Below are positions 31,745 through 41,443 of a stretch of 61,482 bases of DNA, piece by piece (within the stretch, counting starts at the first letter, position 1; the number at the start of each line of letters is the position of its first letter). The stretch comes from Hyphomicrobiales bacterium. Its GTDB lineage: Bacteria; Pseudomonadota; Alphaproteobacteria; Rhizobiales; Rhizobiaceae. Made by a program: the position numbers and the translations under genes. The notes under the pieces are model-generated. The model was not told the DNA's origin. It searched no databases and was given only the letters and a program-made list of their open reading frames with translations. The DNA is taken from contig JAFKJY010000058.1 in NCBI GenBank assembly GCA_017305835.1, forward strand, positions 1 through 61,482, written 5' to 3'.

Positions 31745-34606
31745 CTATCGCCCCGCGAGCGCGGCGTCGGCGCGGGCGATGCGGCCGTCGAGATGGGCTT
31801 CGAGCGGCCGGTCGCCGCGGCTGCGGGCGTAGTCGCGCGCGGCGGCGTAGGCGGCGCGGGCCTCGCGCAGCATGTCGGCCGACGGGTCGGCGGCGCCGAG
31901 CAGGAGGTCGCCGAGGTCGAGGCGGCTGCGCGCCGCGCTGGCCGTCTGGCCGCCCCGGTCGAGCAGCGGGATCGCGGCGCGGTAGGCTTCGACCGCCTGG
32001 CGCGCGAGGTCGTCGCGCCGCGCCGGGTCGCGCTGCGCCAGCGCGGCCAGCGCGTTGCCGCGCCGGGCGAGCAGCGGCCCGCGATAGGGCGTCCAGCCGG
32101 TCCTGTCGACCGCGTCGAGGGCGGTGGCGGCGATGGCCGCGGCCTCCTCCAGCCGCTCGATGCCCGTCTCACGGCCGGCCCAGGCGAGCAGGGCGCCGGC
32201 GAGCGCGTATTGCACGGCGATGCCGTCGCGCGGCGCGTTGCGGGCGGCGTATTCGTCGGCGGCAGCGCGGAAGGCGTCGGCCGCCTCCTCGAAGCGGACG
32301 GTGCCGGCGCCGGCCTCACCCAGCGTCACCAGCGCCGAGCCGAGGCCGAACTGGGCGAGCGCCCAGCGGCGCGGGTCGACGTCGCGGCGGTATTCCTCCA
32401 GCGACAGACGGTAGGCGGCGATCGCCGGCTCGAGCCCGCCGGTGCCGCCGGCGAGCGCGTCGAGCAGGACGAGGCTGTCGGCGAAGCCGAGCTGGGCCTT
32501 GGCCCACTGGAGCGGCGCCAGCGGGCGCACGCCGGCGTCGACCACCGCCGCGAAGGCCTTCGCCGACCGCCGCAGCGCCGCGGTGTCGTCGGTGGCCTTG
32601 CCGAGGCGGTAGAGCACGTCGCCGAGATTGGCCTGGACGCGGGCCCAGGCGGTGGGGTCCCTGTCCGGCGCGATCTCTTCCAGCGCCTCGCCATAGGCCT
32701 GCACCGCGCGGCGGTAGAGGGTGGCCGGGTCGGGCGCGCGGATGCCGGCGGCGGTCAGCGCATTGCCGAGATTGTTGCGCACCCGCGCCCATTCGGCGGC
32801 GTCGCGGTCGCGCGAAAACTCGGCCGCAGCCGCGGCCATCGTCTCCAGCGCGCCCATCAGGCCGGCGGTGTCGCCGTTCATCAAAGCGAGGTCGCGCTGC
32901 GCGGCGGCGAGGTCGTTCTGCAGCCGCGCCCAGCGCAGCGGGTCGCGGCCGCGCGAGAACAGGGCGGCGGCACCGGCGAGGATGTCGGCCGCCTCGGCCA
33001 TCGTTTTCGCATCGCCCCGTCGCACCGCGACCTGCCGCAGGGCGGAGGCGAGATTGTCCTGGCTGGCCGCCCATTCGGAAGGCGAGGCGTCCGGCGTCAC
33101 GAGAGCCGCTGCCGCGCGGGCCGCCCCGGCCGCGCGTTCGAGGGTGGGGATGTCGCCCGCGTCCTGCCCGTAATAGGCGAGCGCGGCGGCTTCCGAGTTC
33201 TTGTACTTCCACGCCAGCGCGCGGTCCCAGCGCTCGACCAGCCTGAAGGCCTCGCCGTAGTCGGCGGCGGCCTTGCGGTAGTCGTAGGCGACCTCGTAGG
33301 TGGCGGCCGAGCGGGCGTAGACGGCCGCCGCCTCGACGAAGCGGGCCGAAAGCTGCGCCGCGGCCTGATCGAGGGTCGCCGCGCCCTGCCTGACGCGCGC
33401 CTTGGCCTGCTCCTGCAGGCGGATGGCGGTGGCCAGCGCGCCGTCGGCGAGCGCCCTGTCGGCGAGGCCGGACAGCCGCGCGATCTCGGGGTCGGGGCTG
33501 ACAAGCGCGGCGCGCTCGGCGAGGATGTCCTTGAGCCTCGCGGTCTGGGCGCGCAGCACCGCGTCGAGGCGCTCGCGGTCCTTCGGCGCGTCGGCGCCGA
33601 GGACGTTGAGCATGCCGTAGAGCGCGTCCATCGGCACGCCGCCATCGTGCGCGGCGAGCTCGACCTGGCGGCGGCCGGCGTCGTCCAGGGAGGCGATGGT
33701 GAGCAGGAGCTGGCGGCGCTCCGTGAGGATCTCGCCCTCCTCGCCCTCGACGGGCTTCGGCGCGCCGCCGAAATAGAGCAGCCGGCGCAGGCTCTCGTTG
33801 ACCCAGGGATGCTGGCGGCCGTCGGTCCTGAGATAGACCTCCTCGGCGACCATGCGCATGACGGTGCCGAACTCGGCGCCGTCGATGGCGGCGAGGTGTT
33901 TCAGGATCGAGGCGGCGTAGGGGCTGTTGGCGCCCGGCGCGCCGTCGAGGGCGGGGCGGCCGGGCTCGGCGGCGAAGCCGATGACGGTGCCGAGGCTGGC
34001 GTCGTCCGCTGCCGGCGCGACGAGCGACCTGGCGCCGCGCGTGGCGCCGAGCGAGAGGCCGGTGGCGCCGACGGCGACCGGCCCGGCGCCGGCCTCCAGC
34101 CGCAGGCTCGCGCCGGGCGGGAAGGGGTTGTCGCGGCAGGCGTCGAGCAGGACGATGGCGACGCGCACGGTGCGGCGCAGCTCCTCGACCACGCGCGAGA
34201 GCGGCACCAGCCTGCGGCCGGCATCGTCCAGCGCGGCGATGTCGGCGTCGGTCGGCACGAGGAAGTTCTCGCCGCCGGCCTCGATGCCGTGGCCGGCATA
34301 ATAGAGCACGGCGACGTCGGCGCCTTCGGCGTCCTCGACGAAATCCTCGAGGTCGCGGGCGAGGCGCTTGGCGTTGCGGTCGGAGGCGAGACTGGTGTCG
34401 AAGCCGAGCTTCGACAGGAGATCCTCGACGGCGCGGGCGTCGTCGGGAGGGTTGGCCAGCTTCGGCAGGTGCTCGTAGTCGCCATTGCCGATGACCAGCG
34501 CGACGCCGCGCAGGGCGGCCGGCGCCTCGGCGGCGGCCGCAGCGGGGACCAGCGCCCATGCGAGCGCCAGAACGATCCACACCGCAAGGCCGCGGCCCAC
34601 CCGCAT
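31745..34606 (-). CDS. Exported caspase-like (C14) protein with helical repeats, copy 2
   Basis: 953 aa. Signal peptide LAVWIVLALAWALVPAAAAA, then a caspase-like domain nearly identical in layout to copy 1 (LRGVALVIGNGDYEHLPKLA). The dyad is H106 in YYAGHGIEAGG and C157 in LLDACRDNPFP. The C-terminal ~600 residues are helical repeats of TPR type (WARLQNDLAAAQRDLALMNG, WARVRNNLGNALTAAG), far more diverged between the copies than the protease domain. That pattern suggests different partners for a shared protease. ATG 34606 follows GACGGGG; TTG 34636 is an alternative. First gene of the pair and divergent from the zinc metallopeptidase. Confidence 0.86.
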   Translation of the reverse strand: MRVGRGLAVWIVLALAWALVPAAAAAEAPAALRGVALVIGNGDYEHLPKLANPPDDARAVEDLLSKLGFDTSLASDRNAKRLARDLEDFVEDAEGADVAVLYYAGHGIEAGGENFLVPTDADIAALDDAGRRLVPLSRVVEELRRTVRVAIVLLDACRDNPFPPGASLRLEAGAGPVAVGATGLSLGATRGARSLVAPAADDASLGTVIGFAAEPGRPALDGAPGANSPYAASILKHLAAIDGAEFGTVMRMVAEEVYLRTDGRQHPWVNESLRRLLYFGGAPKPVEGEEGEILTERRQLLLTIASLDDAGRRQVELAAHDGGVPMDALYGMLNVLGADAPKDRERLDAVLRAQTARLKDILAERAALVSPDPEIARLSGLADRALADGALATAIRLQEQAKARVRQGAATLDQAAAQLSARFVEAAAVYARSAATYEVAYDYRKAAADYGEAFRLVERWDRALAWKYKNSEAAALAYYGQDAGDIPTLERAAGAARAAAALVTPDASPSEWAASQDNLASALRQVAVRRGDAKTMAEAADILAGAAALFSRGRDPLRWARLQNDLAAAQRDLALMNGDTAGLMGALETMAAAAAEFSRDRDAAEWARVRNNLGNALTAAGIRAPDPATLYRRAVQAYGEALEEIAPDRDPTAWARVQANLGDVLYRLGKATDDTAALRRSAKAFAAVVDAGVRPLAPLQWAKAQLGFADSLVLLDALAGGTGGLEPAIAAYRLSLEEYRRDVDPRRWALAQFGLGSALVTLGEAGAGTVRFEEAADAFRAAADEYAARNAPRDGIAVQYALAGALLAWAGRETGIERLEEAAAIAATALDAVDRTGWTPYRGPLLARRGNALAALAQRDPARRDDLARQAVEAYRAAIPLLDRGGQTASAARSRLDLGDLLLGAADPSADMLREARAAYAAARDYARSRGDRPLEAHLDGRIARADAALAGR

Positions 34607-34843
34607 GAACACCCCGTCGCCAACCCGGTCCGGCAATCGAGTCTAGCCGCGCTTGTGGCAATTTGTCGACGCGGCGGCCGGCGGAACCGGCCTCGGCGCG
34701 CGGGCGTTTGGGAGGCAATCCGCCTTGCAGCCACGCGGCGACGCTTGCGAGGCCTGCCGGCGCGCAGGTAGATAGAGGGGCGGCGACATTCGGCCGCGAC
34801 AGCGATTCACGCGTGGAATCGCGCATCGACAGCAGGAGCAGCC

Positions 34844-35779
34844 ATGCGCTGGAGAGGTCGCCGGGAAAGCAGCAACATCGAGGATCGGCGGAGCGAGGGC
34901 GGCGGTGGCGGCGGCTTTCCGGGCGGCTTCGGCCGCAGCGGAACGCCGATGCGCATCCCGGTCGGACGGGGCGGCGGCTTCAGCCTGACCACGATCATCA
35001 TCCTCGTCGTCATCTTCTTCGCGCTGAGGGCCTGCGGCATCGACCCGCTGTCGGGGCTCGACGGCGGCAGCATGGGCGGCGACGGCACCGGCGGCGGCGG
35101 GCAGTTCACCCAGCAGGAGCAGGGCGAGGGCGCGCCCGCCTCCGACGAGATGAAGCAGTTCGTCGGCGTCGTGCTGGCCGAGACCGAGGACGTGTGGACC
35201 GGCATCTTCAAGGCGCAGGGCCAGACCTACCAGCAGCCGACGCTGACGCTGTTTTCGGGCGGCATCCAGTCGGCCTGCGGCTATGCCTCGTCGGCGGCCG
35301 GGCCGTTCTACTGCCCCGGCGACCGCAAGGTCTATCTCGACACCGACTTCTTCCAGCAGCTCGCCCAGCAGTTCGACGCCTCGGGCGACTTCGCGCAGGC
35401 CTACGTGATCGCGCACGAGGTGGGCCACCACGTGCAGAACCTCACCGGCATCCTGCCCAAGTTCAACCAGATGCGGCAGAGCATGGGCGAGACGGAGGCC
35501 AACGCGCTGTCGGTGCGGGTCGAATTGCAGGCCGACTGCTTCGCCGGCATCTGGGGCCATTTCACCGACGAGAAGGGCATCCTCGAGGAAGGCGACCTGG
35601 AGGAGGCGCTGAACGCGGCGCAGCAGATCGGCGACGACACGCTGCAGAAGCGGGCGCAGGGCTACGTCGTGCCCGACAGCTTCAACCACGGCACCTCGGC
35701 GCAGCGGCAGAAATGGTTCGCCCGCGGCTTCAAGAGCGGCAAGCTGTCGGACTGCGACACCTTCAACAACCCGATCTGA
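34844..35779 (+). CDS. ypfJ: YpfJ-type neutral zinc metallopeptidase
   Basis: 311 aa. After a Gly/Arg-rich cytoplasmic start there is one transmembrane helix (LTTIIILVVIFFALRACG, about 48-65), then a Gly-rich linker and the peptidase domain. The zinc motif HEVGHH is at 191-196, and the downstream ELQADCFAGIWGHF supplies the third ligand region. Sequence CGYASSAAGPFYCPGDRKVY is a family hallmark. The active site would face the periplasm. The family is widespread but its substrates are unknown. It is divergent from the caspase-like pair across 237 bp. Confidence 0.92.
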   Translation: MRWRGRRESSNIEDRRSEGGGGGGFPGGFGRSGTPMRIPVGRGGGFSLTTIIILVVIFFALRACGIDPLSGLDGGSMGGDGTGGGGQFTQQEQGEGAPASDEMKQFVGVVLAETEDVWTGIFKAQGQTYQQPTLTLFSGGIQSACGYASSAAGPFYCPGDRKVYLDTDFFQQLAQQFDASGDFAQAYVIAHEVGHHVQNLTGILPKFNQMRQSMGETEANALSVRVELQADCFAGIWGHFTDEKGILEEGDLEEALNAAQQIGDDTLQKRAQGYVVPDSFNHGTSAQRQKWFARGFKSGKLSDCDTFNNPI

Positions 35780-35788
35780 GGCGGCAAT

Positions 35789-35810
35789 CCGGCCCCGCAA
35801 GCGGGGCCGG
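35789..35810 (+). other. Hairpin after the metallopeptidase gene
   Basis: CCGGCCCCGC and GCGGGGCCGG, separated by AA, form a strong stem 10 bp past the stop codon. There is no T run, so it is a transcript-end or stabilising structure at most. Confidence 0.55.
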
Positions 35811-35941
35811 GGCGGCCCGCGGGGCTCCCGCCTTTGGGTTTCCGGGGCGTAAACGGCGGCCGGACACCCTTTCGCGCCGTTCTTAGAGGGGGCTTTACCT
35901 CTGCCTGATAGGATCGGTCCCTGCATTCCCGGGGGGCCGGC

Positions 35942-37528
35942 ATGTCCAGTCGTTTCAAGCAGTTCGTTTCAGACCGCAGGGGCAATTTCGCCCTGTTCTC
36001 GGCGATCCTCGCCGTGCCGCTCATCCTCGGCGCCGGCGTGGCGCTCGACGTCGCCAACGTCAGCCGCACCAAATCGGAGCTGCAGAACGCCATCGACGCG
36101 GCGGTGCTGGCCATCGCGCGCGAGGGCAAGCAGGTCACCGACAAGCAGGCGCTGGAGATCGCCAACAGTTTCCTGAAGAACAATTACGGGCTGCAGTTCG
36201 CCGAACTGAAGCTGGTGCGCGAGGGATCGACCGTGAAGCTCGACGCCAGCGCGCAGGCCGACATGGCCTTCGGCGGCCTGTTCGGCTACGACGACTGGAA
36301 GGTGGCCACCTCGTCGACCGCCGACATCGCCTACATGTCCTACGAGATCGCGCTGGTGCTCGACACGACCGGCTCGATGGCCGGCGGCAAGCTGGCGGCG
36401 ATGAAGGATGCGGTCGACAACATGATCGTGTCGATGTCGGCGCAGGTGGCCGACAAGGACAAGCTGAAATTCGCGCTGGTGCCGTTCGCCACCTTCGTCA
36501 ATGTCGGCCCGCAGTTCGGCCCCTCATTCGACGCGAAAGGCAAGATCAAGAAGGGCACCGGCGCCGCCTGGCTGGACCTCCAGTCCGAGACCGACGCGCC
36601 GCAGTCCGAGCTGGAGCCGGGTGTCAGCCGGTTCGAGATATTCAACAATCTGGGTGAGCCGTGGAAGGGATGCGTGGAGACGCGGTTCCCCGGCAAGACC
36701 GGCGCGCACGACGTGGCCGATACCCCGCCCGACGCGAAGGACAAGCGCAGCCTGTTCTCTCCGGCGCTGGCGATCGACGAGCCGGACACCCCCGAGTACG
36801 AGAACAGCTACATCGTCTCCAGCGCCGACCCGACGGCCAAGGGGCTGCTCAACAAGCTGAAGCTGATCGGCAAATACGGGCTGCAGATCGATATCGGCTT
36901 CTTCAACCTGAGTTCGCTGCTGGCCGGCCTGGGCCTCTGGACGCCGCCCGCGACGACCATCAACGCAGGGCACGGACCCAATCGCGGCTGCGACGTGCAG
37001 CCGATCACGGCGCTGACCGCCAACTATGGCGACCTGCGCACGAAGGTGTCGCAGCTCCAGGCCAGCGGCACGACCAACATCATGGAGGGCGTGGCGTGGG
37101 GCGCGCGCGTGCTGTCGCCGGGCGAGCCCTTCGGCCAGGGCGCCAAGCCGCGGAAAAGCCTCCAGAAGGTCATGGTGGTGCTGACCGACGGCTCCAACGT
37201 GATGGGCAACCGCCAGACCAAGCTGAAATCGTCCTATTCGAGCTTCGGCTATCTGGTGGACGGGCGGCTGGGCGTCGCCGAAGGCAGCTCCGGCGACACC
37301 AACGCGCTGATGAACGCCAAGACGCTGGAGGCCTGCACGAGCGCCAAGCAGGCCGGGACCGTCATCTACACGATCCGGCTGGAGGAGCCGGACGTGAAGA
37401 CCGGCACGATGCTGCGCGACTGCGCCACCGACCCGGACCACTATTTCGACATCCCCTCGCGCAGCCAGCTCGACGACGCGTTCAAGGCGATCAAGGAGCG
37501 GATCGTGCTGCTCAGGCTGGCGTCCTGA
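35942..37528 (+). CDS. TadG-like pilus-assembly protein with von Willebrand A domain
   Basis: 528 aa. The N-terminus is Tad-like: RRGNFALFSAILAVPLILGA as a single membrane anchor, then DVANVSRTKSELQNAIDAA. A vWA domain begins at about residue 134, with the metal-site motif LVLDTTGSM (DTTGS at 141-145). Later parts are GTTNIMEGVAWGARVL and KVMVVLTDGSN, and it ends in a DPDHYFDIPSRSQLDDAF helix. Four or more periplasmic cysteines are present. TadG proteins belong to Flp pilus loci, but no other tad gene is here, which is common for these vWA paralogs in Rhizobiales. Confidence 0.85.
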   Translation: MSSRFKQFVSDRRGNFALFSAILAVPLILGAGVALDVANVSRTKSELQNAIDAAVLAIAREGKQVTDKQALEIANSFLKNNYGLQFAELKLVREGSTVKLDASAQADMAFGGLFGYDDWKVATSSTADIAYMSYEIALVLDTTGSMAGGKLAAMKDAVDNMIVSMSAQVADKDKLKFALVPFATFVNVGPQFGPSFDAKGKIKKGTGAAWLDLQSETDAPQSELEPGVSRFEIFNNLGEPWKGCVETRFPGKTGAHDVADTPPDAKDKRSLFSPALAIDEPDTPEYENSYIVSSADPTAKGLLNKLKLIGKYGLQIDIGFFNLSSLLAGLGLWTPPATTINAGHGPNRGCDVQPITALTANYGDLRTKVSQLQASGTTNIMEGVAWGARVLSPGEPFGQGAKPRKSLQKVMVVLTDGSNVMGNRQTKLKSSYSSFGYLVDGRLGVAEGSSGDTNALMNAKTLEACTSAKQAGTVIYTIRLEEPDVKTGTMLRDCATDPDHYFDIPSRSQLDDAFKAIKERIVLLRLAS

Positions 37529-37684
37529 GGGGGAAAACCGTGAGGCCGGGCTGCAAACGGCGTCCGGCTGCGCTCCGGTGCTCACGTACCTGACGTACGC
37601 TCCGCTCCGGTGCTCGCCGGCCACCGTTTTGGTCGCTGCGCGCCCATCTTCGATTCCGCCTCGGCCTGACGGTTTTCAAAAGCA

Positions 37685-37712
37685 GAATGGGCCGCCAAGA
37701 GGCGGCCCATTC
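37685..37712. terminator. Bidirectional hairpin between convergent genes
   Basis: AATGGGCCGCC (37686-37696) and GGCGGCCCATT (37701-37711), loop AAGA, form a perfect stem. It is flanked by TTTTCAAAAG on one side and TCGCTTTC on the other; T runs are weak. It lies 24 bp past the stop of the minus-strand gene. Confidence 0.7.
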
Positions 37713-37735
37713 GCTTTCAACTCGTCCGGTTCGCG

Positions 37736-38122
37736 TCAACGAATGATCGGGCAGCTCGGCGTCTTGGCGAAGCTCACAGCCACGTAGCGGCCGTGGCTGC
37801 GGCCGGAGACCGTGATGCTGCGCGGCGTCTCGCGGGTGATGCGGACGCGGTCGATGCCCATGCGGTCGGCCTTGCGGAGCGCCTCGCCGGCCGAGCAGCC
37901 GCGGTCCCAGCGGTCGCGACGGTCACGGTCCCAGCGGCCGCGGTCCCACGGGTTCGGGCCGGGGCGGTAGGAATGGCCCTGGTCGACCACCACGCCGGCC
38001 GACGGGCCGTGCGGGGTGATACCGAAGTAGAAGCTGTCGGCCTGGGCAGCGGCGGGGAGCGCGGCGAGCGCGCCGAGGCCGATGACTGCCGAGAGGGCGG
38101 CGGTACGGATCTTGTTCATCAT
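37736..38122 (-). CDS. Secreted Arg/Asp-rich small protein
   Basis: 128 aa. Signal peptide TAALSAVIGLGALAALPAAAQA is followed by ADSFYFGITPHGPSAGVVVD. A WDRGRWDRDRRDRWDRG stretch leads to a conserved-looking C-terminal domain (CSAGEALRKADRMGIDRVRI, then VSGRSHGRYVAVSFAKTPSC) with two cysteines. Such secreted proteins are common and uncharacterised in rhizobia. Of several ATGs, 38122 is chosen because AAGGAG lies 7 nt upstream. Function unknown. Confidence 0.75.
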   Translation of the reverse strand: MMNKIRTAALSAVIGLGALAALPAAAQADSFYFGITPHGPSAGVVVDQGHSYRPGPNPWDRGRWDRDRRDRWDRGCSAGEALRKADRMGIDRVRITRETPRSITVSGRSHGRYVAVSFAKTPSCPIIR

Positions 38123-38335
38123 TTTCATTCTCCTTCCGGCGGTTTCCTGCGAGGCGATCGGGAGGTTGTCGCTCGCTATGATGGAAGAATTGCAGACGGC
38201 GGCTGAACCGGGCCGGAACCGCGCATTCATCCGGCGTTCATCGCCGGTTTGCCGGTCCGCGAGGGAAACGGGCGCGGCGGCCGCGGGTTCCTGCGCGGCC
38301 GCGGACGGGGCCCGGAATCGTGTGCGGAAAGCGGC

Positions 38336-38749
38336 TCAGCCGCGGGCCAGCGCGGCGGCCAGCGCCTGCGCGTCGAGGCGGGTGGTGAGGCGGGCGATCA
38401 GGCCGTCCTCGACCTCGAGGAAGCTGCCGGCGGAAATCGAGAAGTGCTGGCCGGTGGCGGCCGGCAGGCCGGGCGCGGTGGCGCGGTAGGTGCCGCGCAG
38501 CGTGTATTCGGCGGCCGCGCGGGCGCCGCTGCCGTCCGTCATGACGACGAGGTCGGCGACCGTCTCCTCGAAGCGGCGGCCGTGGTCGGCGAGATACCAG
38601 CGCAGCTTGTCGGCGCCGATCCGGCGCTCCCCGGCCGCCGGGTCGTGCACGACGTCGTCGGAGACGAGCGCGAGCGCCGCCTCGTGGTCGGCCGCGTTGA
38701 GCGCGTCGAAGAAGCGCCTGACGAGGTCTTCGGTGTCGGCCCGGCTCAT
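38336..38749 (-). CDS. SnoaL/NTF2-like protein
   Basis: 137 aa. The cone-shaped NTF2 fold is shown by [20 protein letters not shown], then [20 protein letters not shown] and [20 protein letters not shown]. These proteins are either small isomerase/hydrolase enzymes or binding proteins; the substrate cannot be told. Its ATG overlaps the stop of the YcgN-like gene in an ATGA, so the two form a coupled unit. GGAGGACGC precedes the start. The same ketosteroid-isomerase-like fold is often annotated as hypothetical. Confidence 0.82.
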   Translation of the reverse strand: MSRADTEDLVRRFFDALNAADHEAALALVSDDVVHDPAAGERRIGADKLRWYLADHGRRFEETVADLVVMTDGSGARAAAEYTLRGTYRATAPGLPAATGQHFSISAGSFLEVEDGLIARLTTRLDAQALAAALARG

Positions 38750-39192
38750 GCGTCCTCCTCGATGATGTGGTCGAAATAGTCCTCGGGGTCGGCAAGCGCG
38801 CTCTCGCTGGCGGTGACGCGGCCGCGCATGGAGATGCCGGCCTCGTGCACGGTGCGGCGGCTGCCGGAGACGAGATGGTGCCACCAATAGAGGTCCCGCC
38901 CCTCGGCGACCAGCCGGTAGGCGCAGGTGGAGGGCAGCCAGGGCAGCGTGCGCACGTTGTCGGGCGTGAGCTTCAGGCAGTCGGGGACGCGGGCGAAGCG
39001 GTCGGCGTAATCCTCGCAGCGGCAGGCGGCGGCGTCGAACAGGCGGCAGGCGACGCTGGTGAAGTAGATGTCGCCGGTGTCCTCGTCCTCGAGCTTGGCC
39101 ATGCAGCACTTGCCGCAGCCGTCGCACAGCTTCTCCCACTGTGTCGGCGTCATCGCCTCGAGCGGCACGGTTTTCCAGAAGGGCGCGGCCAT
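38746..39192 (-). CDS. YcgN/UPF0260 cysteine-cluster protein
   Basis: 148 aa, standard length. The family start [20 protein letters not shown] is followed by cysteine clusters [30 protein letters not shown] and VPDCLKL, which probably bind a metal or iron-sulfur cluster. [20 protein letters not shown] is also typical. No function is established for the family. ATG 39192 gives the expected N-terminus. First gene of a two-gene unit with the SnoaL-like gene; it is divergent from the OmpA-domain gene across 124 bp. Confidence 0.93.
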   Translation of the reverse strand: MAAPFWKTVPLEAMTPTQWEKLCDGCGKCCMAKLEDEDTGDIYFTSVACRLFDAAACRCEDYADRFARVPDCLKLTPDNVRTLPWLPSTCAYRLVAEGRDLYWWHHLVSGSRRTVHEAGISMRGRVTASESALADPEDYFDHIIEEDA

Positions 39193-39316
39193 GGGCGTCC
39201 AAGTGGGCCTTTCCCGGCATGGGGTCAAGCGTCGCGGTGCCGCCTTTTTCGGGAACCAAACTGCCGCTTCGGGCTTGCTGGGGCGAACGGGACGTCCTGA
39301 ACCACGGGAGAACGAC

Positions 39317-41245
39317 GTGAAAATCGACCGACATATGATAGCCGGCACGGCGCTCGGCCTGCTTATGGCGACCGCGCAGGGCGCGGCCGCGGCCCCCTCC
39401 GGCGGCGAGACGCAGCCCGCCGTCCAGCGTCCGGCCGAGGCGCCGATCGTGCTGGCGCAGGCCGACATCGAGGTGCTGAAGGAAAAGCTCAAGGACCCCG
39501 GCCTGACGGACGAGCAGCGCAAGGAGATCCAGCAGCAGATCGACGCCATGCAGGGCGCCGCGGCACCCGCCGAACAGGCGAAGCCGGCCGAGCAGGCCCC
39601 TGCCGAGGCGCAGAAGCCGGCGGAGGAGGCCAAGCCCGCCGAGCAGGCGCCGGCAGAGCCGCAGAAGCCCGCCGAGCAGGCTGCGCCGGCCGAGGAACAG
39701 AAGCCGGCCGAGGCGGCGAAGCCCGCCGAGACCGCGCCCGCCGAGCAGAAGCCCGCCGAGGCCGAGCAGCCGAAGCCTGCCGAACAGGCCGCGCCGGCGG
39801 AACAGCAGAAGCCTGCCGAGGAAGCCAAGCCTGCCGAGACGGCACCCGCCGAGCAGAAGCCTGCTGAGGCGGAACAGCCCAAGCCCGCCGAGCAGGCCGC
39901 TCCGACGGAGCAGCAGAAGCCGGCCGAGGAGGCCAAGCCTGCCGAGACGGCCCCTGCCGAGCAGAAGCCGGCCGAAGCCGAGCAGCCGAAGAAGCCCGCG
40001 GAGCAGGCGGCTCCGGCGGAAGGACAGAAGCCTGCCGAGCAGCCCGCGCAGGGCGAGCAGGCGCCTGCCCGGCAGACCGGACAGCAGCAGCCCGTCGACG
40101 GCGGCGAGGTGCTGCCCGAGAACGCCGCGCCGGTGCTCGACAGCCAGAAGGAGGCGGCGCAGCCCGCCGGCGACGCGGCCCCGCGGCAGCAGGGACAGGG
40201 CGCGCCGGTGCAGGACGCCGCCAAGGCGGCCGAGACCGCCGCGCCGGCCGGCCCGCCGCCGGCGACCGACGCCGACGCGCAGAAGCAGGCCGAGCCGGTC
40301 AAGGTCGAATCGCTGACGGCGACCGAGGGCAAGCCGGTCGAGGCCGCGAAGATCCAGGAGCGGATGCAGGCGCGCGAGGGCGCCGACGTGGTCAGGACCA
40401 TCGGCGACCGCGTCGTCATCCAGTTCAACAACCAGACGATCGTGGAGAGCAACGACCGGCCCCGCCTGACGCACGGCGCCCGCGACGTGCGCTACGAGGA
40501 CCTGCCGGGCGGCTGGACGCGCGAGGTGATCTCGCGCGAGGGCGGCGTCAAGGTCATCACCATCCGCGACCGCTACGGCGACATCATCCGCCGCTCGCGG
40601 GTGACGCCGGACGGCCGCGAATACGTGCTGGTCTATGCGAGCGACCGCGATCGCGGCCGCGACCGTGGCGACCAGTGGCGCGACCCGGGCCGCGACCTGC
40701 CGCCGCTGCGCCTGACGATCCCGGTCAACCAGTACATCCTCGACGCCGGCCGCGTGGAAGATCCGGACCGCTACTACCAGTTCCTCGAGGAGCCGCCGGT
40801 CGAGCCGGTGCGCCGGCTCTACTCGCTGGACGAGGTGAAGTACTCGGCCCGCGTGCGCGACACGATGCGCCGGATCGACCTCGACGTGATCAACTTCGAG
40901 TTCGGCTCGGCCTCGATCGGCGAGACGGAGGTGCAGAAGCTGCAGAGCGTGGCCGACGCGATCTCGCGCATCATCGAGAGGAACCCGGCCGAGACCTTCC
41001 TGATCGAGGGCCACACCGACGCGGTCGGCTCCGACCAGTCGAACCTGGTGCTGTCGGACAAGCGGGCGGAATCGGTGGCTGCGGCGCTGACCAACGTCTT
41101 CGACATCCCGCCGGAGAACCTGGTCACGCAGGGCTATGGCGAGCGCTACCTGAAGGTCGCCACGCAGGACCCGAGCCGCGACAACCGCCGCGTCGCGATC
41201 CGCCGCATCACGCCGCTGGTGGCGCCGGTGGCGAGCGCCAACTAG
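39317..41245 (+). CDS. OmpA-domain outer-membrane protein with Pro/Ala/Glu/Lys repeats
   Basis: 642 aa. Signal peptide ([20 protein letters not shown]), a short helical segment ([20 protein letters not shown]), then about 170 residues of PAEQ/KPAE repeats that probably form an extended, rod-like spacer. Residues ~275-470 are charged and less defined. The C-terminal OmpA domain ([19 protein letters not shown], then [23 protein letters not shown] and [10 protein letters not shown]) binds peptidoglycan. GTG 39317 is chosen because GGGAG lies 6 nt upstream; ATG 39335 is an alternative. Likely tethers the outer membrane to the wall or reaches across the periplasm. Confidence 0.87.
   Translation: MKIDRHMIAGTALGLLMATAQGAAAAPSGGETQPAVQRPAEAPIVLAQADIEVLKEKLKDPGLTDEQRKEIQQQIDAMQGAAAPAEQAKPAEQAPAEAQKPAEEAKPAEQAPAEPQKPAEQAAPAEEQKPAEAAKPAETAPAEQKPAEAEQPKPAEQAAPAEQQKPAEEAKPAETAPAEQKPAEAEQPKPAEQAAPTEQQKPAEEAKPAETAPAEQKPAEAEQPKKPAEQAAPAEGQKPAEQPAQGEQAPARQTGQQQPVDGGEVLPENAAPVLDSQKEAAQPAGDAAPRQQGQGAPVQDAAKAAETAAPAGPPPATDADAQKQAEPVKVESLTATEGKPVEAAKIQERMQAREGADVVRTIGDRVVIQFNNQTIVESNDRPRLTHGARDVRYEDLPGGWTREVISREGGVKVITIRDRYGDIIRRSRVTPDGREYVLVYASDRDRGRDRGDQWRDPGRDLPPLRLTIPVNQYILDAGRVEDPDRYYQFLEEPPVEPVRRLYSLDEVKYSARVRDTMRRIDLDVINFEFGSASIGETEVQKLQSVADAISRIIERNPAETFLIEGHTDAVGSDQSNLVLSDKRAESVAAALTNVFDIPPENLVTQGYGERYLKVATQDPSRDNRRVAIRRITPLVAPVASAN
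39698..40024. repeat. Three tandem 36-codon repeats inside the OmpA-domain gene
   Basis: Units of 108, 108 and 111 bp encode QKPAE(A/E)[11 protein letters not shown] type 36-residue blocks at residues 128-163, 164-199 and 200-236; the last has one inserted lysine. The near identity at protein level marks recent duplication, and the number of units could vary between strains. Confidence 0.88.
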
Positions 41246-41341
41246 GCCGCGTCCGCCGCGCGCCCTTGAAACGGGCGCGCGGCGTCACGATGTCAGATGT
41301 TCCCTGCCCCATCCCCGCGCCCCTCTCCGCGGGGACGTGGC

Positions 41342-41379
41342 AAAAAGCCCGGCCGGTTCCTCCCCCGGCCGGGCTTTTT
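41342..41379. terminator. Bidirectional rho-independent terminator
   Basis: AAAAAGCCCGGCCGG (41342-41356) and CCGGCCGGGCTTTTT (41365-41379) form a perfect 15-bp stem with T runs on both strands, 96 bp after the OmpA-domain stop. An extra hairpin lies just after that stop (CGCCGCGCGCCC with GGGCGCGCGGCG). Confidence 0.93.
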
Positions 41380-41387
41380 CCTTGGTC

Positions 41388-41416
41388 CTTGACCGGCCAG
41401 GAGCGGAGGCAATATT
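41388..41416 (+). promoter_or_regulatory. Promoter of the parDE module
   Basis: CTTGAC (41388-41393) and AATATT (41411-41416) are separated by 17 bp, a good alphaproteobacterial sigma-70 match. The AT-rich TATCTATTGGTACAAG just downstream (41416-41431) is the natural place for the ParD autoregulatory operator. Confidence 0.65.
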
Positions 41417-41443
41417 ATCTATTGGTACAAGAGGGAAATCAGC

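Noticed and set aside
28524..34606. Caspase-like pair as an anti-phage gasdermin-type system
   Set aside because: No gasdermin-like or sensor ATPase gene is adjacent, and both proteins carry export signals. Defence is not supported.
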